Below, one piece after another: positions 1 to 5,760 of a DNA stretch of 18,314 bases (positions within the stretch are counted from its first letter, which is position 1; each line of letters starts with the position of its first letter). The notes beneath the pieces were generated by a model that was not told the DNA's origin, ran no database searches, and saw only the letters and a list, made by a program, of their open reading frames with translations. The translations under genes and the position numbers were made by a program. Source of the DNA: Alphaproteobacteria bacterium (GTDB taxonomy: Bacteria > Pseudomonadota > Alphaproteobacteria > Bin95); the NCBI GenBank assembly GCA_022822125.1, contig JAJECF010000005.1, positions 1 through 18,314 on the forward strand. Direction: 5' to 3'.

Positions 1-1
1 C

Positions 2-112
2 GTCGAGCCCTACGCCTGGCTCAAGACCACGCTGGAGAAGATCGCCGCCGGCCACCCCAACAGCCGCATCGACGAACTGCTCCCCTGGAGCTTCAAGCCC
101 CCGTCAAGCTGA
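2..112 (+). CDS. tnpC: IS66-family transposase, C-terminal end (partial)
   Basis: The window opens inside a plus-strand frame that reads through PYAWLKTTLEKIAAGHPNSR and IDELLPW, then stops at a TGA. This is the characteristic tail of IS66-family DDE transposases (TnpC), which end with a PYAWL..TL..IA.GHPNSRIDELLPW block. Only about 36 residues are visible, so the catalytic core lies outside the window. The stop sits 29 bases before the presumed right end of the element. The family call is firm because the tail is so conserved; nothing can be said about whether the copy is active. Confidence 0.88.
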   Translation, partial: VEPYAWLKTTLEKIAAGHPNSRIDELLPWSFKPPSS

Positions 113-141
113 AAGCAGGGTGCCTCCGCCGCACCGCTTAC
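112..141 (+). mobile_element. Right end of an IS66-family element
   Basis: After the transposase stop comes a GC-rich stretch ending in accgcttac. Read on the other strand this begins GTAAGCGG, the usual start of IS66 terminal inverted repeats. From about position 142 the sequence switches to an unrelated open frame (GPP34-like tail, then P450), which supports this as the junction. The 8 bases actgctgt (142-149) would be the target duplication; the partner copy is outside the window. Confidence 0.7.
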
Positions 142-142
142 A

Positions 143-310
143 CTGCTGTTCAGCGGAGACATACCTGCACCGCGCGATGTAATCATCGTCTCGCTCGCGG
201 TGGCCGGCGGCGTATTCCAGCACCTCCTGTCTCCAGATGAGCTGGCCGAGGCCAAGCCTCGAATCGACGTGATCGCCAGGCTGGACCTGATCGGCCAAGC
301 GGTGGCCCGG
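143..310 (+). pseudogene. GPP34 (GOLPH3/Vps74-like) domain tail, cut off by IS66
   Basis: The P450 frame is open upstream of its first possible start (GTG at 200), right up to the IS66 end. That upstream part reads SGDIPAPRDVIIVSLA and then VFQHLLSPDEL, AKPRIDVIARLDLIGQAV. It resembles the C-terminal part of bacterial GPP34 domains, which bind phosphoinositides in eukaryotes and are of unclear function in bacteria. Typical features are the G.IP.PRD segment, a following hydrophobic helix and the RI..L..LDLIG.AV helix. I infer that the original gene encoded a GPP34-P450 fusion and that IS66 removed the N-terminal half of the GPP34 domain. The domain assignment is by eye. Confidence 0.55.
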
Positions 311-1672
311 CGGCCGGAGCCCTCCCCGACCGCCCGTCCCGCCGGGGAGATCCCCGAGTTATCGGGATGGCCGCTTATCGGCAACGCCCTGGACATGGCG
401 GGGGACCTGCGCTTCTTCCTGACCAAAGGCTACCTCGAACTGGGGCCGATCTTCGGAATCCGCGCGCTCAACCGGCGCTACATCGCCCTCGTGGGCCCCG
501 AGGCCAACCGCTTCATTCAGAGACGGGGAAGAATGATCCTGCGGTCATTCGAGCTCTGGCGGGACTTCAACGGCGCGTTCGGAGCCAAGGACTCCCTCGT
601 CGGCATGGACGGAGCCCCGCACGTCCGGATGCGCAAGGTGCATACCGCGGCGTTTTCGTCGAGGTTTATCGAAGACCGGCTGGACCGGGTCGTCGAGATC
701 ACCAGAGGCATGGTTGCCGGCTGGCCTCGGAACCGTTCCGTCGTCGCCCAACACGCGATGCAGCAACTTATCGCTGAGCAACTCTCGGTGCTTACCACCG
801 GCGTTTCCATACGGGACCATGCCGACGACGTTATCACGACCCTCAATGGTTTGCTCAGCGTCCATGTGATGCGGCAATATCCGCGCCTCATCCTGCGGCT
901 GCCGCGGCTGGCGCGAGCCCGCGAGCGGATGAAGGAACTTGAGATATCCATCCGGGAGCGTCACGCCCTTAGCGTTGAGGAGGGGGGCGCCCGAGACCTG
1001 ATCGATGACCTGCTCGACTTGCACAGAAGCGACCCGCAGTTCTTTCCCGAGACGGATTTGCGGATGGCGCTGCTAGGACCGGCCTTCGCCGGGGTCGAGA
1101 CTGCCGCCAGTACCTCCGCCTTCATGCTCTACGCGCTGCTCAAGCATCCCGAACTGCTCGAAAGAATGACCGCCGAGGCGGACCGTTTCTTTGCCCGGGA
1201 CACCTTGAACGGCCAAGGATTGCGCGACTGCGACGTTACCCACCGCATCCTTTTGGAAACCCTGAGAATGTATCCGGTCAGTTCGGGGCAACTGCGAACG
1301 GTGACCAACACCTTTGAGTTCGCCGGCTACACGGTGCCGGCCGGGACGACCGTCATCATCGGAAACACGGTGCCTCACCATCTGCCGGAGTGTTTCCCGG
1401 AACCGGAGCGCTTCGATATCGAACGCTTCAGCCCGGAACGGGCGGAACACAGGCAGCCGGGATTCGCGCCTTTCGGCCTCGGCACGCACCGGTGCTTGGG
1501 GAACGGTTTCGCAGAGACTCAAATCGCCCTGACGTTCCTGACCATCGTTCGCGATCTGAAAGTCGAACTGTCCTCGCCCGGCTATAGGCTGAAGACGAAA
1601 CACACGCCCACGCCGCACCCGCGGCGTTCGTTCAGGTTCCGCGTCACGGACCGCGAGGCGGCCACCGGATAA
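200..1672 (+). CDS. Cytochrome P450 (5'-truncated GPP34-P450 fusion)
   Basis: A heme monooxygenase with the full set of P450 marks: proline-rich hinge LSGWPLIGN near residue 54, I-helix AGVET (297-301), E..R of the K-helix (E353-R356), PERF (402-405) and the heme loop FGLGTHRCLG (425-434) with Cys432 as iron ligand. Numbering is from GTG at 200, the first available start after the IS66 end; no good ribosome site precedes it. The first 36 residues are a GPP34-like tail rather than P450. Unlike the CYP51 at 9150-10559 it lacks the AG.HTS motif, so it is a different family. A role in modifying the sterol made by the nearby genes is possible but unproven. Expression is uncertain because the native start is gone. 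Confidence 0.85.
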   Translation: MAGGVFQHLLSPDELAEAKPRIDVIARLDLIGQAVARRPEPSPTARPAGEIPELSGWPLIGNALDMAGDLRFFLTKGYLELGPIFGIRALNRRYIALVGPEANRFIQRRGRMILRSFELWRDFNGAFGAKDSLVGMDGAPHVRMRKVHTAAFSSRFIEDRLDRVVEITRGMVAGWPRNRSVVAQHAMQQLIAEQLSVLTTGVSIRDHADDVITTLNGLLSVHVMRQYPRLILRLPRLARARERMKELEISIRERHALSVEEGGARDLIDDLLDLHRSDPQFFPETDLRMALLGPAFAGVETAASTSAFMLYALLKHPELLERMTAEADRFFARDTLNGQGLRDCDVTHRILLETLRMYPVSSGQLRTVTNTFEFAGYTVPAGTTVIIGNTVPHHLPECFPEPERFDIERFSPERAEHRQPGFAPFGLGTHRCLGNGFAETQIALTFLTIVRDLKVELSSPGYRLKTKHTPTPHPRRSFRFRVTDREAATG

Positions 1673-1685
1673 CCGGGTGCCTCCG

Positions 1686-1709
1686 CATGAAGATTCACAT
1701 GAAGATTCA
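1686..1709 (+). repeat. Two perfect tandem copies of a 12-bp unit
   Basis: The unit catgaagattca occurs twice back to back just after the P450 stop. The surrounding 1673-1819 gap holds no convincing gene. The duplication may be slippage or the scar of an old insertion. Confidence 0.6.
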
Positions 1710-1819
1710 AGGGCCTGCTAAAGGTGAACCAGCGCATGGCGGCGTTGACCTGTTCCTAGCCGCTTCAGCCAACCGCGAGCCAATTTCGTGAGCCCGGGAT
1801 CCCGGCCTGCCGCTGAACC

Positions 1820-2095
1820 TCAAATCTCCGTTTCGGGTCCGGCGAGGACGCGCCGCGCCTCGGCGGGTTCCGTCGGCTCCAGCCCGTGACGTTCACAAAA
1901 GCCGAGCAGGTCCGGTTCGTGCCCGAGGATGAAATCCAGCACCCCGACGAGAAATGCCGGTTCGGTGATGGCATCGCGAATCTGGTCCGGGCTGCTGCCG
2001 GTAAGCGATATGAAGCGGTCCCGCAGGGTGTCCTCCGAGACGACGAAGGCCGCCGCCCAAAGACTGATCGTTTCCCTTCTGTCAAGCACCATCAT
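1820..2095 (-). CDS. DUF3572-like small protein
   Basis: A 91-residue protein of unknown function. A helix-rich core of the form F....LFISLTGSSPDQIRD, then EPAFLVGVLDFILGHEPDLL and FCERHGLEP, matches what I know of the DUF3572 family, found mainly in Alphaproteobacteria. The pattern is an acidic short protein with an LTG..P..IR turn, a FL..VLDF.L..E..L helix and a closing A..L segment. ATG at 2095 follows a GGAAGGG-like ribosome site; a second ATG directly after it is an alternative. It lies 10 bases downstream of the hypothetical gene at 2106-2597 and probably shares its transcript. No enzymatic residues stand out. Confidence 0.65.
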   Translation of the reverse strand: MMVLDRRETISLWAAAFVVSEDTLRDRFISLTGSSPDQIRDAITEPAFLVGVLDFILGHEPDLLGFCERHGLEPTEPAEARRVLAGPETEI

Positions 2096-2105
2096 TCCCT
2101 TCCAT

Positions 2106-2597
2106 TCAAGCCAGAATCCGCAACGGTCCGAGTTGGGGCAGCGTGACGCCCGCGACCACCAGCCGGATCGACCGTGGCTTGCGATCGGGAGCCACCGCGG
2201 CGAAGACGATCATGGCCCCCGGTGGCAGCGCTTCGACCGTCCGGGTCAGAGCGCGGCGTTCGTGGTTGAAGTCGTTCCTGCCAGCGGCGCGCCCAAGGGT
2301 GCCGGCGAGCTCAACCTGGCCTTGCAAAGCGCCGAGCGAACACCGCAGGGAGGCCGGACTGAGATAGATCGCAGGAGCCAGGCGACGCGCTCCGTCGCCG
2401 GCGACGATGTCATATGCCAGCACCATCCAGTCGATCCAGTCGTCGAGCCCGGGCGTGCCGGCGCAATGCCTGGCCAGCCAGGCTTCCGGGGAACATGGCG
2501 GTGCCTCTGCACCGTCGTCGGCCAAGTGGCGTGCGACCGGTCCCTCCTCCACCGAAACAGAAAAGTCCGCCGCGGGCTCGGGTTCGCCGAGCCGCAT
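2106..2597 (-). CDS. Hypothetical protein, probably 5'-truncated
   Basis: I do not recognise this protein. From ATG 2597 it has 163 residues: an acidic N-terminal part, a DDWIDWMVLAYDIV segment near residue 51 and a hydrophobic C-terminal strand-rich part ending LPQLGPLRIL. There are no membrane spans or metal-binding clusters. The frame stays open for about 14 codons upstream of the ATG, with no ribosome site at the ATG, until it meets the IS21-like repeats at about 2637-2654. I therefore think the true N-terminus was lost to that insertion. It is spaced 10 bases from the DUF3572-like gene on the same strand, suggesting an old operon. Confidence 0.45.
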   Translation of the reverse strand: MRLGEPEPAADFSVSVEEGPVARHLADDGAEAPPCSPEAWLARHCAGTPGLDDWIDWMVLAYDIVAGDGARRLAPAIYLSPASLRCSLGALQGQVELAGTLGRAAGRNDFNHERRALTRTVEALPPGAMIVFAAVAPDRKPRSIRLVVAGVTLPQLGPLRILA

Positions 2598-2636
2598 TTC
2601 GAAACCGCATGCGTTCGCGGAAGCGGCAGCCTGCGG

Positions 2637-2700
2637 ATTTCAGTGATTCCGGCCGGTCATTTCACTAAGTCCCGGCCGCAGATTTCACTAAGTCGCGGCC
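2637..2700. repeat. Three spaced repeats resembling an IS21-family end
   Basis: Two 19-base copies of atttcactaagtcNcggcc (2659-2677 and 2682-2700) differ at one base, and a more degenerate copy starts at 2637. The spacing is 22-23 bases. Closely spaced short repeats like this are typical of IS21-family termini, where they are thought to be transposase-binding sites. The IS21 genes at 3559-4586 are separated from it by another gene, so this may belong to a different, mostly deleted copy. Confidence 0.45.
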
Positions 2701-2780
2701 GGCCTTGAGCGAGGCTCCGGGCGCCTGGTTTTTGGTCAGCCGGGATTGTCTTCCGCGGCGGCGTAACCGGCCGGCCGCGG

Positions 2781-3494
2781 TCAATAGCCCAGGACGCTGT
2801 AGTCCCCGTCGACGATCAGGCGAACGGACGCCCAGAGCCCCAGCAGAGCGAACAGCACCCAGGGGGAATTCAGCGCCCAGATGTAGACCAGCGTGTCGCG
2901 CGGGCGGATCCGGGCCTGCCGGTTCGCCACGAAGAAACTGACCCAGTAGACCGACGTCGCGTAGGTCAGTTGCCAGAACATCATCGCCCCGACGATTCCG
3001 GCGACGACGGCGGGTAGGAAATCGAAGGTAAAGGCGGCGTAAAGGATCAGTGTCGGAACCGGGGTCACGAAGCCGTTGGCGATGTCCACGTTGAAACCGT
3101 AAGTGCGGCGGTCCGCGTACGAACCGTCGATCTGGGAATATGCCGCCCAGACCTCGGCCCACACCGTCGACGACAATAGCCGTCGCAGCGGAACCCTTGC
3201 GGTGAGGAATTCGACGGCCGCCGGCCGGCCCGTCTCAAGCTGGCGGGCGCGCCAGTATTCGGCGCGCAGTTCGATACGGTCGCGCCTCAGGAACAGGCAG
3301 ACTTCCCAGTAGCAGATCGCCAGATTGATCGAAAAGAACGAGATCAGGAGGGCGTGAACGACATCGAAATCCCCGCGGGCCCAGTAGCGCGCAAAGACGC
3401 CCGCCGCTGCCAGGACCGCGATGACCAGGATCGTGAACAGCCACGCCGGAATTGCCGCTTCGGAATGCGCCTGATCGGCGCGGCGCTGGGGCAT
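2781..3494 (-). CDS. Multi-pass membrane protein, candidate EXPERA/EBP-like sterol isomerase
   Basis: A 237-residue integral membrane protein with about five hydrophobic spans (roughly 16-36, 45-69, 143-166, 170-190, 203-226). ATG 3494 is preceded by an AGGA ribosome site at good spacing. The segment W116-Y119-D123-Y126 has the same W..Y...D..Y spacing as the W.EY...DSRY signature of emopamil-binding protein, the sterol delta8-delta7 isomerase. The last span carries N209..W212, like the N..W of EBP. An acid (D137) sits where EBP has its catalytic Glu, but the EBP His in the first span is not obvious, so this is a remote match at best. The context supports it: a sterol methyltransferase starts 1.2 kb away. 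Alternative: an unrelated membrane protein. It lies directly downstream of an IS21 remnant and may have lost its promoter. Confidence 0.4.
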   Translation of the reverse strand: MPQRRADQAHSEAAIPAWLFTILVIAVLAAAGVFARYWARGDFDVVHALLISFFSINLAICYWEVCLFLRRDRIELRAEYWRARQLETGRPAAVEFLTARVPLRRLLSSTVWAEVWAAYSQIDGSYADRRTYGFNVDIANGFVTPVPTLILYAAFTFDFLPAVVAGIVGAMMFWQLTYATSVYWVSFFVANRQARIRPRDTLVYIWALNSPWVLFALLGLWASVRLIVDGDYSVLGY

Positions 3495-3558
3495 TTGTCC
3501 TGACCTCGTGGAAAATGATTTGTGGCACCGCAAGGCATATTAGTTCGAACGGGCCGGT

Positions 3559-4044
3559 GCGGCGCGCGACCTGCATGCGCTGGACTAGGTCGGTGGTCCT
3601 GGTGAACAGGACGCGGTATCCGTTCTCGACCAGTGCGAGGCCGACGGCGGAGGCGAGATGGCTTTTGCCGACGCCTGGCGGGCCGAAGATGAGGCAGTTG
3701 GCGCCCTGGTCGAGCCATGCGTTGCCGGCGGCCAGCGCGTTGACCTGGGCCTTCGAGATCATCGGCACGTTGGCGAAGTCGAAGGATGCGAGGCTTTTGC
3801 CGGGGAGCAGGCGCGCCTCCCTGAGATGGCGTTCGATGCGCCTGCGGTCGCGCTCGGCAAGTTCGTGTTCGGCGAGGGTTGCGAGGAAGCGCGCCGCGGT
3901 CCAGCCTTCGGCGTCGGCCCTTTTGGCCAAGTTCTCCCAGAGCTGGTTGATCGTCGGCAGGCGCAGCTCGGTGAGCATCAGCGAGAGCTTGATGGCATCG
4001 ACCTTGTTGGGGTCGATCGCGCCCTTCTTGTGGTTGTCGGTCAT
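3559..4044 (-). pseudogene. istB: IstB-like helper ATPase of IS21, 3'-truncated
   Basis: The first ~162 residues match IstB: a LRLPTI...W..L...A start, the D.RRIERHLREA segment, and the Walker A motif GPPGVGKSH, followed by VGLALVENGYRVLFTRTTDLVQRMQVARR. After this arginine pair the protein should continue with a Walker B (LLILDD) and an ATPase C-terminal half. Instead it runs into unrelated codons that finish at a stop at 3235, inside the membrane-protein gene. The break is near 3558. The start overlaps the istA remnant stop by ATGA, as in intact IS21 operons. It cannot encode a working helper. Confidence 0.85.
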
Positions 4045-4586
4045 GCCGCGCCTCCTGCGTCGAGCAGGGTGGCGTAGCCGGCAAGGGGCGGCGTGGCGAT
4101 GCGGATGCTGGGCATGCGCCCCGGGTCCGGCGCAAAGCGCGCCTTGAGCGTGTCGGGGTCGGGGAGCCGGCCGGCGTTGAGCGCCCTGTCGATGGCGTCG
4201 GCGAGTTCGGCCTCGCAGTTTTCCTCATGTGCGAGCGCCAGCAGCGCGACGGCGAGGCGGCAGGCCTGGCGCTCGCTGAGCCGCTCGAGGGCGGTCTCGA
4301 AGCAGCGCCGGTAGGGCTCGCGCGGGAACAGGGCGTTGCGGTAGACCAGGTTGAGGAGCGCCATCGGCTTCTTCTTCAACGAGTGGATGACGTGGCGGTA
4401 GTTGACGACGTGGGTGTTGGGGCTGCCGCTGGCGCGGCCGCGCGGCAGGGTAAGCAGATGGGTGCCTGAGAGGAAGAGTTCGATCCGGTCGTCGTAGACG
4501 CGCCCGCCGAGCCGGTGTCCGATGAGGTTCGAGGGCACGGTGTAGAACACGCGGCGCAGCCCGAAGCCGGTCCAGATGCCGGACAT
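4041..4586 (-). pseudogene. istA: IstA transposase of IS21, C-terminal remnant
   Basis: About 180 residues match the C-terminal region of IS21-family IstA: VFYTVPSNLIGHRL, a YDDRIELFLSGTH beta-domain, LPRGRA, HVVNYRHVIHSLKKKPMALL, then the ERQACRLAVALLALAHE helix. The N-terminal DNA-binding and DDE catalytic parts are missing; homology ends near 4580, where the sequence changes abruptly ahead of the methyltransferase gene. With the truncated istB this is an immobile relic that has lost both ends. The order istA then istB on the minus strand is normal for the family. Confidence 0.85.
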
Positions 4587-4722
4587 CTGTCACCCCAATA
4601 GGGACCTGCACAATGGGGAAGGAAGGACGCCGGGACCGCAGCACCGTGCGGAACCGCGCCTTACCGCCGGACTGACGCGGTTCTATCTCGCCGCCGACAC
4701 TCGACTCTGGCACAATGGACGG

Positions 4723-5754
4723 ATGACCCGGCCCGCCGCCAGACGATCGAGTTCCCGTTCCCTCGCGGACCTCTCCCCGGACGAGGTGAAGTCCACCGTC
4801 GACGGATACAACGCGATCTACGACGCGGGCCTGGAGGGCAGAAAGGAGCATTATCGGTCCTTCGTGAATCGCTACTACGACCTCGTGACCGACTTCTACG
4901 AGTTCGGCTGGGGCCAGTCCTTTCACTTCGCCCCCCGGCGACGGGGCGAGAGCTTCAAGGCGTCGCTGCTCCGGCACCAGCACTATCTCGCCGAACGGTT
5001 GTCCCTGAAGCCCGGGATGCAGGTCCTCGATGTCGGGTGCGGGGTCGGGGGACCGATGAGCAACCTGGCGCGCCATTCCGGGTCCAGCTTCGTCGGAATC
5101 AACAACAACGCCTACCAGATCGAGCGGGCGAAACTGCACACCCGGGATGTCGAATCGCTGTGCCGCTTTATCCACGGCGATTACATGCGGATTCCGGAGG
5201 GGGACGAGCGATACGATGCCGCTTTCGCTATCGAATCCATGCCCCACGCACCGGACAAGACGGCGGCGTTCCGGGAGATCTTTCGCGTCTTGCGTCCGGG
5301 TGCCTGTTTCGCGGGCTACGAGTGGTGTCTCACGGACGATTTCGATCCCGGGAACGCGGAGCACCTGCGCATCAAGAACGACATCATGGTGGGGGACGCG
5401 CTGCCCGAAATCGCCTCGACATCGGAGGTGTGCGCTGCGTTGCGCAGGGCCGGGTTCGAGTTCCTGGACGCCCGGGACCGCGCGACGGAGTCCGATCCGC
5501 AAACGCCATGGTACCGGGCTTTGCAAGGCCGCGACCTCAGCACATCGAGCATTCCGCGCACGCCTTTCGGTCGGGCCTTGACCAATCTGACGTTGCGGGT
5601 CGGCGAGCGATTGCGGTTGTTTCCCGAGGGTTCCCGCGCGGTCAGCACGCTGTTGAATGCGGCGGCCGACGCGCTGGTCGAAGGCGGCAAGTCCGGTATT
5701 TTCACGCCCATGTTCTTCTTCCTGGCCCGCAAGCCCCCGCGCCCGGAAGGCTGA
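4723..5754 (+). CDS. Sterol 24-C-methyltransferase (SMT, ERG6-like)
   Basis: A 343-residue SAM-dependent methyltransferase that would alkylate C-24 of the sterol side chain. The SMT hallmarks are present in order: YEFGWGQSFHFAPR (59-72) with the Y-E-x-G-W-G box; GESF..SLLRHQHYLA; SAM motif I VLDVGCGVGGP (101-111); GDYMRIP; IESMPHAPD (170-178), where eukaryotic SMTs usually have IEAT.HAP; and the dedicated C-terminal domain ending LVEGGKSGIFTPMFFFLARKP. That last domain separates SMTs from generic methyltransferases. The frame is open back to 4576, but the upstream codons look like IS remnant, so ATG 4723 with a weak GGACGG site is chosen. It converges on the cyclase gene with a 6-base gap. 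Side-chain preference and one versus two methyl additions cannot be read from sequence. Confidence 0.92.
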   Translation: MTRPAARRSSSRSLADLSPDEVKSTVDGYNAIYDAGLEGRKEHYRSFVNRYYDLVTDFYEFGWGQSFHFAPRRRGESFKASLLRHQHYLAERLSLKPGMQVLDVGCGVGGPMSNLARHSGSSFVGINNNAYQIERAKLHTRDVESLCRFIHGDYMRIPEGDERYDAAFAIESMPHAPDKTAAFREIFRVLRPGACFAGYEWCLTDDFDPGNAEHLRIKNDIMVGDALPEIASTSEVCAALRRAGFEFLDARDRATESDPQTPWYRALQGRDLSTSSIPRTPFGRALTNLTLRVGERLRLFPEGSRAVSTLLNAAADALVEGGKSGIFTPMFFFLARKPPRPEG

Positions 5755-5760
5755 CCGCGC

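Noticed and set aside
4576..4722. Longer start for the methyltransferase at 4576
   Set aside because: The added residues come from IS-remnant sequence, have no SMT similarity and no ribosome site; ATG 4723 leaves the normal N-terminal length.
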